64,000 bases of DNA, taken from Trichomonas vaginalis G3 (Eukaryota > Parabasalia > Trichomonadida > Trichomonadidae). Position 1 is the stretch's first letter. Each line of letters starts with the position of its first letter. Below the pieces are notes generated by a model. The model saw nothing but the letters and a program-made list of their open reading frames with translations, had not been told where the DNA came from and did not search any database. Location: positions 34,502,082 to 34,566,081 of the forward strand of contig NC_067207.1 of assembly GCF_026262505.1 (NCBI RefSeq). Direction: 5' to 3'. Shown here in pieces: positions 9,397-17,571 of this stretch. Both the position numbers and the translations under genes were made by a program.

Positions 9397-9485
9397 TGGT
9401 TTATACTATTACGACTAAAAACCCTGAGTCATATAATTCTATAACAACAAACTTACAAAGTCCTCAAGGACGTATTGTAAACTAA
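9381..9485 (+). CDS. Very small element ORF (34 aa)
   Basis: ATG at 9381 to TAA at 9485 encodes a 34-residue peptide starting MAEDIVVYTITTKNP. It overlaps the end of the preceding remnant by 16 bases and ends 11 bases before the ATG of the next gene, so all three are tightly packed on one strand. It may be a real small protein or the worn start of a longer one. Low confidence. Confidence 0.3.
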   Translation: MAEDIVVYTITTKNPESYNSITTNLQSPQGRIVN

Positions 9486-9496
9486 CTTTAAACACA

Positions 9497-10186
9497 ATGA
9501 CGACTAAAGCCTGTTTTGCTCTTTTGACACCAGAAGACTTTGTTGTTGTGAATGGTAAAAAATACTTCTTTGAAGATACTTACTCAGATATACCACCAAC
9601 AGGTTTTGTTGACTTATTTAATACTTTAAGGACGGATGTAACATGTGCTGCAACTAGAGCAGGTTTCATTATGTTTGGATGTCCGACTGAGTTTACTATA
9701 AACGATATGAGCTATAATACAAAACTTATATCTGGTTTTTACTACCAACAATTTCCTATAACAGGAAAAGGTGTCATACAAGGTTTGTCTGTTCCATTGA
9801 CTTTAAGTACACCTATTTTATATATTGTTTCAAACTTAGGTTCAAAGTGCTATTCGAATGTCGACAGAAACTACTATGACCAAAAAATACTCATGCGTAT
9901 AAACAACACTTTCTCTGCTGGTTTGCCTATTGTTCATTCGAATGCAGAGTTTTCAGCTTTAGTAAACTCAAACACTTTAGCAAACATAAACTTAACCTTA
10001 GTCGACGCAAACTTTGTTCCTGTAAAACTTTTATGTCCTATGTATTTGTCAATGACGGCAGAAAGTTTCGAATTGGAAGATGCAACTGGTGAAAGTATTG
10101 TACTACAAGAACAACTTCAACAACAAATAGCTCAAGAACAACAAATGCAACAAATAGCTCAAGAACAACAAATAGCTCAAGAATAA
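9497..10186 (+). CDS. Probable minor capsid (penton-like) protein
   Basis: ATG at 9497, 229 codons, fully open. The first 190 residues are beta-rich with hydrophobic strands (PLTLSTPILYIVSNLGSK, NINLTLVDANFVPVKLLCP) as expected for a single jelly-roll. The C-terminus is a run of QEQQIAQEQQ-type repeats. Polintons encode a single-jelly-roll minor capsid protein of about this length alongside the major capsid protein; position and strand pattern fit. No diagnostic motif, so this is inference. Confidence 0.5.
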   Translation: MTTKACFALLTPEDFVVVNGKKYFFEDTYSDIPPTGFVDLFNTLRTDVTCAATRAGFIMFGCPTEFTINDMSYNTKLISGFYYQQFPITGKGVIQGLSVPLTLSTPILYIVSNLGSKCYSNVDRNYYDQKILMRINNTFSAGLPIVHSNAEFSALVNSNTLANINLTLVDANFVPVKLLCPMYLSMTAESFELEDATGESIVLQEQLQQQIAQEQQMQQIAQEQQIAQE

Positions 10187-10213
10187 AAAAATATTTTTTT
10201 TATTTTTATAAAA
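10186..10213 (+). promoter_or_regulatory. Element promoter stretch before the helicase gene
   Basis: AAAAATATTTTTTTTATTTTTAT followed by AAAA and the helicase ATG at 10214, in shortened form ATATTTTTTTTATTTTTAT. Nearly the same string, in reverse orientation, lies before the polymerase gene at 19727-19756 and both KilA-N genes, so it looks like the common promoter of the element. Confidence 0.5.
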
Positions 10214-11449
10214 ATGTACAGAATAGACGTTTCAGATTTTTATGACTTCCAAGCGTTCAGAAATATGTGTCCATTTCGAGACTATAACAAAGCAGTCGAG
10301 AATTTGAAACGTTTAGTCATTTATGTCGACTCTGCCCCAGAATGTTATGTCATGAAAGAATGGGATGTTGTCTTTAACAAACCAAGAGCGACAATAGTTT
10401 CAGAACAAGAATGTAGACAGAAACTTAAGAAAATAAAAGTCGTACAAGTTGGTATGAAGATGTTAGATGCTTGGGATATCTTATTGTCAAAGTTAGAAGA
10501 TTTTTCAGTTCGTGGTATAAAGTTCTATACACCATCTCCAAACTTCTATTCTATCTTCACTGGATATAAATACGAACAAGTAGAATGGAAAGAAAATGTT
10601 ATAGAAGCTTGGTTAGACCATGTCAAAGAAATTATATGCAATGGAAACGAAAGAGTCTATGAGTATATCTTATGTTGGTTTGCAAACATCTTACAACATC
10701 CAAGTGCTAAAAATGAAACTGCTCTCATTATAATTGGAAAACAAGGAACTGGTAAGAACACTTTCTTTACAGATATCTTATGCAAACTGTTAGAGGGCTA
10801 TTCGAACCCTAATATGACAAACTTAGAAAACATCTGCGGTAAATTTAACTCTTCAATAGAGAATATGAAACTTATAGTATGTAACGAACTTCAAAGTATA
10901 GATACAACAAAGGTTTTAAACTCAGATGCTTTGAAGAGTCTTATAACAGACAAAGTTGGAGTTGTTGAAAGAAAATATAAAGACCAAAGAGTTTGTGAAA
11001 ATGTTGCAAATTTCATCATGGTTTCAAACAATGCCGTTCCGATGAAGTTAGAAAGTTCTGACAGAAGATATGTAGTTGTCAGAACGTCAGATTCTCATAT
11101 GCAAGATACAGAATATTTTGACGACTTAGCAGAAACTTTGACACCTAACTTTTACAACCACTTGTTCTCATATTTCATGACATTAGATATTTCTAAGTTC
11201 AATCCAAGACAAATTCCATATACCGAAGAAAGACAAACATTGTTAGAAGCAAACAAGAGTGTATATGAACTGTTTATAGATGAGACTAACTTTGAGTGTT
11301 TAGATGAAAGGTCATTGTACGATTCGTATAAACAATATTGTCAAGAGTATGGTTATATGGCAGCTTCTAAACGTACATTCTTGGCAAATGTCAAAAGTCT
11401 TTTAGATGTTCAGAACGGCGTATATACAAAGAAAAATTTTTATGAGTAA
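10214..11449 (+). CDS. SF3 (D5-like) DNA helicase of the Maverick
   Basis: ATG at 10214, 411 codons, fully open. Superfamily 3 helicases unwind DNA at viral and plasmid origins. Walker A is GKQGTGKNT at residues 175-183, followed by the Walker B region LIVCNEL near 220-226 and motif C with FIMVSNNAVPMKLESSDRR near 267-285, the standard SF3 order. The region before the P-loop contains the usual short D5-type N-domain. SF3 helicases occur in several trichomonad Mavericks and act in element replication together with polymerase B. It is one of the better preserved genes here. Confidence 0.9.
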   Translation: MYRIDVSDFYDFQAFRNMCPFRDYNKAVENLKRLVIYVDSAPECYVMKEWDVVFNKPRATIVSEQECRQKLKKIKVVQVGMKMLDAWDILLSKLEDFSVRGIKFYTPSPNFYSIFTGYKYEQVEWKENVIEAWLDHVKEIICNGNERVYEYILCWFANILQHPSAKNETALIIIGKQGTGKNTFFTDILCKLLEGYSNPNMTNLENICGKFNSSIENMKLIVCNELQSIDTTKVLNSDALKSLITDKVGVVERKYKDQRVCENVANFIMVSNNAVPMKLESSDRRYVVVRTSDSHMQDTEYFDDLAETLTPNFYNHLFSYFMTLDISKFNPRQIPYTEERQTLLEANKSVYELFIDETNFECLDERSLYDSYKQYCQEYGYMAASKRTFLANVKSLLDVQNGVYTKKNFYE

Positions 11450-11484
11450 ATTTAAAAAAAATATTTTTTTATCCGATAGAAAAG

Positions 11485-11901
11485 ATGACGAAATATATTT
11501 CAGTCAACAAATATATGACAGAAGTCAAAGATAAGTTAGCTCCATTCGCTTATTTGAATGTTTACTTCTACCATTTTGAAAAGTCTACATTTGACAAAGT
11601 TTGGAACATCGAACCAGTTAAGTTTGCTGTTGTTAGAAAAATGGTGCAATTTGAAGACTTAGACATAGAAGGTTTGTTAGCAGTCAAAGAAAATTTTGAC
11701 AGAAAGTTCTCAAAACTCGAAGAAGGCAAAGCATACAAACTTGTTATACCTTATGAACCAAAGAAAGCAGACGACTATGAATATTATGAGTCTAAGATAG
11801 TTGAAGTTCAAGGTAAATTGGGTAAAAAGATTTTAGAGTCTAAGCCAGTGTTTACTCCTAAAGAGGAAGAGAACATTGACATTGACCCAGAAATGTTCTA
11901 A
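11485..11901 (+). CDS. Small element protein, unknown
   Basis: ATG at 11485, 138 codons, 35 bases after the helicase stop and preceded by an AAATATTTTTTTAT promoter stretch. The product has a hydrophobic, aromatic first half (FAYLNVYFYHFEKSTF) and a charged second half with an acidic end. It may be a partner of the helicase given its position. Family not recognised. Confidence 0.65.
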   Translation: MTKYISVNKYMTEVKDKLAPFAYLNVYFYHFEKSTFDKVWNIEPVKFAVVRKMVQFEDLDIEGLLAVKENFDRKFSKLEEGKAYKLVIPYEPKKADDYEYYESKIVEVQGKLGKKILESKPVFTPKEEENIDIDPEMF

Positions 11902-11917
11902 AAATAAAATTTTATTT

Positions 11918-12345
11918 TTACATGTCAAATTTCTTTTTCTCTGGCTCTGGCTCTGGTTCTTTCTTCTCTTCTTCTACTTTCTTTTCTTCTTTTACTTTCT
12001 TTTCTTTCTTTTCTTTCTTCTTCTTTTCTGGTGGAGTTATGTCAAATTTCTCAGAACCATATTTATGTAAAAGTTCTTTGTCCTTTAATAGCTCATCTAT
12101 TCTGTTTTCTATTTCATCTTCAAGAACAGCGCATGTGCCTTCTTTGCATTCTAAGAACTTTTGTTGGACTTCATCTTTCAATCGGCGTCATCTCTGTCAA
12201 CAAGTCTGTCATTGACAAATTTTAAGACTGCTCTTTTGTAATTTTATGGTTCTTGTCATATTCCCAGAAACAGAACTTTAGAACAAATTCACCTTTCTTG
12301 TTTACTACTAGTAAGATTTTTATGGTCGACAGAAGTTTTAGAGTC
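11918..12345 (-). pseudogene. Element remnant with Lys/Glu-rich tail
   Basis: Minus-strand remnant convergent with the 138-codon gene. The downstream half encodes a helical acidic segment followed by a Lys/Glu/Pro tail (PEKKKKEKKEKKVKEE type), and the upstream half a short strand-rich segment. About two breaks. The tail is low complexity, so homology is hard to judge. Not recognised. Confidence 0.4.
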
Positions 12346-12423
12346 GAAAAGCTTGTCTCGAATATAGATAGCGAAATCGCTAGACATTTTCTAAAAGATA
12401 AAATTTTAATTTTTTCTAAAAAT

Positions 12424-13298
12424 ATGTTAGAAAAAAAGTTTGCTGACATTGACAAGAAATTTGAGAATGTTTTGAAGAAGAACAAGAGGAAGTTGGAAAA
12501 TGCTCAGATAAAACCCATACATGACAAGTTCTTATTTGCTCAGAATGGTATAACAGGTCTAATTGCACCACCTGGGTCGGGTAAGACTTTCACTTATCTT
12601 AAAATGGCTGCACAACAACAAGAACTAGATGAGAAGAACCCATTCTATGAGTTAGTTGTCATTTGTAGTACTTCGGGTCAATTTGACCAAACCGTCAATT
12701 CGTTCAAAGATATTATAAAGAAGTCTAAGTTAGTATGTATAAAAGACTCTGAGTTGTTAGATTGGATAAAGAAGTACCAAAGAAGAGTTTGAAGTACAAT
12801 GCTATAAATGAGTATATAAATTCTAAGTTTAAAGACCCAAATGAGGAAATGCAGAGAATATTAGAGAAGAAACACTTCAGAAACAAACAGAAAGAGATAG
12901 AATACATTTCGAAGAAATTGCAATCTTACGATTGGAAGACATACCCTCATAGATGTCTTCTTATCTTAGATGACTTTGCTTCTCATCCTTTGTTAAAGAA
13001 CAGAGAACAAGACATGTGTCGAATTCTTAAGAAGCTCAGACACTTTAACATCTCAGTTGTCATTTGTGTACAGACAGCAAAGAGTTTAAGTAAGGATGTT
13101 AAAAGAATACTTACTGACATTGTACTTTTCCCTGGATTGTCCGAAGACGATTTCATGGAACTTATGAAAGAGTCCATGGCAGGTAAGTTTGACAGACATG
13201 AACTATGGGAGAAGTACAAAGTCATACAAGACCCTCATACTTCTTTCAGAATTCATATCTACGCGAACAAAGTTCAAATTGTAAAAAGTCAAGCGTAA
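12424..13298 (+). pseudogene. A32/FtsK-HerA-type genome-packaging ATPase of the Maverick
   Basis: Likely start ATG 12424, after an AATTTTTTCTAAAAAT stretch. Walker A GLIAPPGSGKTFTYLK sits near residue 45, and CLLILDDFASH, the Walker B, lies downstream with a following sensor-like strand ISVVICVQTAKSL and LTDIVLFPGLSEDDF. This is the pattern of A32-like packaging ATPases that pump DNA into Polinton and poxvirus-type capsids. The length of about 290 residues is normal for the family. About one break. Together with the capsid genes it shows the element belongs to the virion-encoding Polintons. Confidence 0.85.
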
Positions 13299-13759
13299 AA
13301 ATGTAAGTGTTTGAGTCTTAGTCTGTTGTGGTGCTGGGGCTGTCGGTTCTTCTGGCTTTGGAAGGCATTCAGGAAGAGGAACGTCGGACATTCGTTTGTG
13401 TCCTGTCGGAAGGAAGAACTTTTCCTGTCGGAAGGAAAAACTTTTCCTGTTGTCGGGAAATTTTTTTCCTGTCTGAAGGAAAAACTTTTTCTGAAGTTCG
13501 ACCAAAAAGTTCTCAATTTTCGAAAATTTGAATGGTTTACGGACGAACAACTGGAAAAATTTTTCCAGTTGTCAGGAAATTTTTTTCCTGTCGGAAGGAA
13601 GAGTTCTTCCTGTTGTCGGGAAATTTTTTTCCTGTCGGAAGGAAGAACTTGGAATGTCGGAAGGAAGAACTTGGAATGTCGGAAGGATTTGACAAGACAA
13701 TTTACCTTATAGAGCTACCTGAGCCATCTGAAGTCAAGCTTGAAAAATAAAGAGTTCAT
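13299..13759. repeat. Degenerate palindromic repeat tract (TTCCTGTCGGAAGG family)
   Basis: Between the ATPase and a KilA-N remnant, positions about 13372-13690 are made of imperfect copies of TTCCTGTCGGAAGGAAGAA and GGAAATTTTTTTCCTG. Each unit is partly self-complementary, so the tract can fold into many small hairpins on either strand. Several short frames are open through it in multiple registers, which is a result of the repeats, so I do not call a gene. The word GTCGGACATTCGTTTGTG at 13383-13400 returns at about 17229-17246. Confidence 0.6.
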
Positions 13760-14553
13760 CTACTCTACTTGTTTGAAGTTGTCAAAATACTCTGTTATTT
13801 TTTCTTTCAGTAGCGGCAAATCTTCTTTGAAGGTAAGTATTGTACAACCTTTAATATCATAGTGTGTTTGAGGTAACGTATCTTGAACTATTTGTTTCAC
13901 ATCTTCATTTGGGTCATTGAAATCGGTAAGTTTTCGCGATAGAACCAATTTCTGTCAGATTTGTAAATCTTAGCAAGGTCGAAAGCTTTTGTTTTTCTTC
14001 TGACTAAATGCAACATAACCATATCTCTGTCTTCTTCATTTTCCATCTCTTCAGTATAAAATCATATACTTATAGTTCTTTTTCCTTTCCTTTTGGTACC
14101 GAACGTGGTATTCTTTTCTGAATGCTTTTGTCTTCTTTCATCATATCTTCTCTCTGCTTTGTACAAGTTCGTCAAGTAGCATAAGTATGTAGATTGCATA
14201 ACGAGGTGAAGCCCACATTGCTATTGAACTAACTAGGAACTTATGAACATATATACCTTTTAGATGTGATGGTAAGTTTTGTCTGTCTTGGTACATCTTT
14301 TTAAGTCTACATGTTCAAACTCACTGAGGAGTTCATGAGTGCTATTTAATTCAAACCAATCTTGTGGTTTCATAGTATCTGGAGCAAAACATGCTGTCAA
14401 AATACTTTGCATTTGGTACATATCGTCTTTGACCGAACGAATGAGACGTAACTGTTTGTTAAACTGAACCCACTCATATTCTTCATTTATAGCTTCATGG
14501 ACTATAACTGTTGTTGTGTTCTCTGTTGTTGTCATATCTGTCCTTACATACAA
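13760..14553 (-). pseudogene. KilA-N domain gene remnant
   Basis: Minus-strand remnant starting at ATG 14553. The N-terminal part has FNKQLRLIRSVKDDMYQM, then WFELNSTHELLSEFEH, and further on SIAMWASPRYAIYI, which parallels VNYIAMWASPKYCIAV in the intact KilA-N gene at 16526-17188. KilA-N is a small DNA-binding domain common in large DNA viruses, phages and Mavericks. The 3' portion encodes a separate helical segment ending in EYFDNFKQ. Several breaks, so the copy is dead. Confidence 0.6.
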
Positions 14554-14850
14554 AATAAAAAAATAAATAAAAATAAAACTAACTTTATTTTTTCTGTCTT
14601 AAGGAAATTCATGATTTCATAGAGTTTTGGCGACCCCGAAGGAAGTCGGTCTAGAGAAATTTCACTGTTTTTCGTACGGAATCTCTATCCTCGGTTTTTT
14701 GAGGGTAGCAATCTTATGCCATTTTACTCAGATTTTTGTGCTGAATTCAATAAAAATATATTTTAGGGTAGAAGGTTAGATCTAACCTGTCTTCTACCCT
14801 CTTTTCTACCCCAGTTATTTTATAAGCGTTTTACATGGTAAACGTTATTT
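14554..14850. other. Intergenic stretch with an inverted copy of the TAGAAGG-TATA hairpin module
   Basis: Next to the remnant ATG is a TTTATTTTTATTTATTTTTT promoter stretch (14554-14590). Positions 14751-14813 carry GGTAGAAGGTTAGATCTAAC and its continuation, a palindrome that matches, in reverse orientation, the modules at 16317-16376, 16441-16506 and 25914-25975. No gene seen. Confidence 0.55.
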
Positions 14851-16125
14851 TTACATGTATTTTTCAGCAACTTCGTCAAATAATTTTATAGCTTTATCTA
14901 TCTCATCTACTTCAAACGTTTCTTTACCTTTTATGGGAGCACCATACATTTTCTCAAACTTTTCAAGTAGTTCTGTTTCTGCAGCTCTCATATCATTAAC
15001 TAACACAACCTTGACTATATTGACTGTACTGTCATATCTTAGAGTTATATTATATGTCCTTCCTATCTTATATCTCTTTGTATTGAAGTCCTTCGGTTTC
15101 TGAACGATGTAAAGTAAGCCTTCACTGCAACGTTCCGTATCGAATGAACCATATGTTATGAAATTATATCCAACAACTGGGTCTAACCATAACAAAACTA
15201 GTGGTATAAGACTTTTGTCTATAAGATATGCTGTAGTTCCATGAAATCTTACCGATATCAAAAGCTCAGGATTTCTTGTCAAAATTTTCTGAGTTGAAGC
15301 ATTTCTAACCCAGTCCTTTGCTCTCTTTCCAGATAGTGTTAGAATGTCTGACAAAGAATATTTGTTGTATTTCTTTGAGTATCTTACGTTTAAATCACCT
15401 ATTCTAACCACTTTGGTGTCATTGTCTATCTTTCCAACTGTTTCAAACTCAATGTTTGACATCTCTTTCTTTAAGTCAGCATAGTCGTTTCTCATACGTT
15501 CTATCTCTTTGACGGAGTAGTTATATTTCCTAATTGCTGCCTTACATTTTGAACATTGCGGGTTCATTTTTGCGTTATATTCTGAAACCTTACCTGCTAG
15601 TATGACTAAGGCGTAGATGGTTTTCTTTAACTCAAAGGTTGCTGGTTTTATCTGTTGGTTCCATACCTTACCTCTTCTATCTTTATCTCTTATCTGCAAG
15701 ACACACTCAGCAACTAACGAAACAAAGTTGTCGTAGGTCTTAAATTCTTCAGATTTATATATGTCAATGACTTTGTGGTTGCAATGAAATCCAAGAAACT
15801 CATAGTTAACCTTTCGTATGAACTTCTTTATTTCTACTGAGTCAGTTGCTTTGACTTCTATTTCATCGAATTCTGGAATAGTAAGCTTTTGTTGTTGGAT
15901 TTCAGGCAATTTGGGTAAATGGTCAATAATATCCTGCATTTCATAAAGATACTGTTCATTTGTTTCATCTTTCGCACTACAGTCTAAAGTACTTGTTAAA
16001 AGTTCTTGCTTTATCTTCTGGATTTTTGTTTCGAAAGTATATGAAGAAGGAATGAAGCTTTTCATCTCTACTAACATTGAAGTTGGGTTCATGACTAACG
16101 AGTTTGGTGCTGTTGTTGCTAACAT
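14851..16125 (-). CDS. KilA-N plus T5orf172 (GIY-YIG-like) protein of the Maverick
   Basis: The frame is open from 16170, but ATG 16125 follows the element promoter stretch directly and gives 424 residues. Residues 1-200 are mostly helical with a CSKC pair near 190. A KilA-N-like DNA-binding region follows (RYSKKYNKYSLSDILTLSGK, then a WVRNAST helix). The last 90 residues (GLLYIVQKP, KRYKIGRTYNITLR, then AAETELLEKFE) match the T5orf172 domain, a GIY-YIG nuclease relative in which YIV/KIG/R and a late E line the active site. Such fusions are known in phages and large DNA viruses. It probably binds and may nick DNA. Fully open. Confidence 0.75.
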   Translation of the reverse strand: MLATTAPNSLVMNPTSMLVEMKSFIPSSYTFETKIQKIKQELLTSTLDCSAKDETNEQYLYEMQDIIDHLPKLPEIQQQKLTIPEFDEIEVKATDSVEIKKFIRKVNYEFLGFHCNHKVIDIYKSEEFKTYDNFVSLVAECVLQIRDKDRRGKVWNQQIKPATFELKKTIYALVILAGKVSEYNAKMNPQCSKCKAAIRKYNYSVKEIERMRNDYADLKKEMSNIEFETVGKIDNDTKVVRIGDLNVRYSKKYNKYSLSDILTLSGKRAKDWVRNASTQKILTRNPELLISVRFHGTTAYLIDKSLIPLVLLWLDPVVGYNFITYGSFDTERCSEGLLYIVQKPKDFNTKRYKIGRTYNITLRYDSTVNIVKVVLVNDMRAAETELLEKFEKMYGAPIKGKETFEVDEIDKAIKLFDEVAEKYM

Positions 16126-16165
16126 GTTCTTACAATAAAAATAAAAAAATATTTTTTTAAAAAAA
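16126..16165 (-). promoter_or_regulatory. Element promoter stretch before the KilA-N/T5orf172 gene
   Basis: Read on the minus strand: AAATATTTTTTTATTTTTAT then TGTAAGAAC and the ATG at 16125. The 17189-17222 stretch before the neighbouring KilA-N gene is almost identical including TGTAAGAAC. Confidence 0.55.
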
Positions 16166-16170
16166 ACCAA

Positions 16171-16525
16171 CTTTATTTTTTATTTCGGGAAAACTCATGA
16201 GGTTAGAAAACATGTACGAAGAAGTCTTGACAAAACATTTACGATGAAATCATGACAAAACATTTACGATGAAATTCATGACAAAACATTTACGATGAAA
16301 TCATGAAAATTCAAGAGGGTAGAAAAGAGGGTAGAAGACAGGTTATATCTAACCTTCTACCCTAAAATATATTTTTGGGTCATTTACACTCATTACGATG
16401 AAATTCATGACAAAACATTTACGAAGAAGTCATGAAAATTCAAGAGGGTAGAAAAGAGGGTAGAAGACAGGTTATATCTAACCTTCTACCCTAAAATATA
16501 TTTTTGTCGAAAATAAATGGTTCAT
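16171..16525. repeat. Intergenic tandem of two hairpin modules with ACGATGAAAT words
   Basis: The palindromic module GGGTAGAAGACAGGTTATAT...CTACCC with trailing AAAATATATTTTTG occurs at 16317-16376 and again at 16441-16506. Between and before them the phrase ATGACAAAACATTTACGATG is repeated about four times (16220-16440). The same combination occurs near the right end of the element (25880-26005). No open frame. Confidence 0.7.
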
Positions 16526-17188
16526 TTACTCACAATATTTTTTTACAAAACAACCCCAAACTTTTAACTTCTTTTCTGCAGCTTCAAATGCTATCTTAGC
16601 GAGTTCATATTCTCTAAATTCTCTCTTTAAATCTTCTTGTTCCCATTGGTCTAGTTCGTATGGAGAATCTCTATAACCAGAACATATCTCACGTTCATGT
16701 TCTATTTGTTTTTCATGCATTTTTCTAACTTCTTCTTCAAACAAAGGTTTTGCATTCTCTACTGTATCTTCAAGTTCTTCTTCATCTAACTTCTCATGAA
16801 CTTTCTTGTCTATGGAGTCCAGAATTTTTCCAACTGCTATACAATATTTTGGAGAAGCCCACATTGCTATATAGTTTACGAGTCTTGGGTCTACATACGT
16901 TCCTCTAACCTGTTTGATTTCATCAGGAATTCCTGCATGAACCTTGTATAAAAAGCAACCGTCGGAATTCCGACGGTTGCTATATTCTTCACAAAATGCC
17001 TTATAATACTCTTCCCAGGACTTATTTTCCAACAACTTTCTAAAGTCTTTCCTAAACTGCTGACACATATTTGTTGCATTAATGTAACCATCCTTGTCTC
17101 TACGTAAGACTTCAATACCGTTATAAGTGCCTTTTGTGAATGTTTCGCCATTAGATTTGTTCGTGAACGTTTTTGCTTCGACTGTCAT
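16526..17188 (-). CDS. KilA-N domain protein of the Maverick
   Basis: ATG at 17188 directly after the promoter stretch; 220 codons, fully open. KilA-N signature DGYINATNMCQQFRK is at residues 33-47 and the second half of the domain, LVNYIAMWASPKYCIAVGKI, near 103-122. The C-terminal 90 residues are a charged helix. The domain binds DNA and is common in phages, large DNA viruses and Mavericks; the target is unknown. Within the coding sequence at 16955-16980 is a perfect 26-bp palindrome, coding for part of the loop after EEYSNRRNSDG, and a variant of it sits in the spacer at 17437-17460. Confidence 0.85.
   Translation of the reverse strand: MTVEAKTFTNKSNGETFTKGTYNGIEVLRRDKDGYINATNMCQQFRKDFRKLLENKSWEEYYKAFCEEYSNRRNSDGCFLYKVHAGIPDEIKQVRGTYVDPRLVNYIAMWASPKYCIAVGKILDSIDKKVHEKLDEEELEDTVENAKPLFEEEVRKMHEKQIEHEREICSGYRDSPYELDQWEQEDLKREFREYELAKIAFEAAEKKLKVWGCFVKKYCE
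16955..16980. repeat. Perfect 26-bp palindrome inside the KilA-N gene
   Basis: GCAACCGTCGGAA followed by its exact reverse complement. The flanks TTGTATAAAAA on one side and TATATTCTTCACAAAATGC on the other are shared with a second copy at 17437-17460, where the stem has a different but still paired sequence. Confidence 0.85.
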
Positions 17189-17571
17189 ACTGTTCTTACA
17201 ATAAAAATAAAAAAATATTTTTGGCTTAACCGTCGGACATTCGTTTGTGGCTTAACCGTCGGACCACAACGATGAAATCTATTTCCTGTGTTGTTGTCAA
17301 AATGTCATGTTGTCACCATTTTCAAAAAGATGTTAGTTGACCGAGGGACCGAGGGACCTGGTTCCACCTAAAATATATTTTTGTCTATCTTAAGGAAATT
17401 CATGACAAATTCAACGGGTGAACTTTGTATAAAAAGCAACCCGCTGTTTTCCGCGGGTTGGTATATTCTTCACAAAATGCTTGTTTTGAGGTCGAGCCAC
17501 TTTTGGCTCCACCTCTTTTTTCAACCTGAAACATTTAATATATGTAAAAATATACTGTTTTAAAAACGTTT
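17189..17571. other. Intergenic stretch with promoter, duplicated words and a partial copy of the KilA-N gene
   Basis: The promoter stretch for the KilA-N gene is at 17189-17222. GGCTTAACCGTCGGAC occurs twice in tandem near 17223 and 17248. Positions about 17396-17480 repeat part of the KilA-N coding region (compare 16924-17000), with the hairpin CAACCCGC/GCGGGTTG at 17437-17460. No independent gene is visible. Confidence 0.6.

Noticed and set aside
13203-13550. Minus-strand frame across the GTCGGAAGG tract
   Set aside because: Composed mainly of the repeat translated in one of several open registers, and its end overlaps the packaging ATPase gene.
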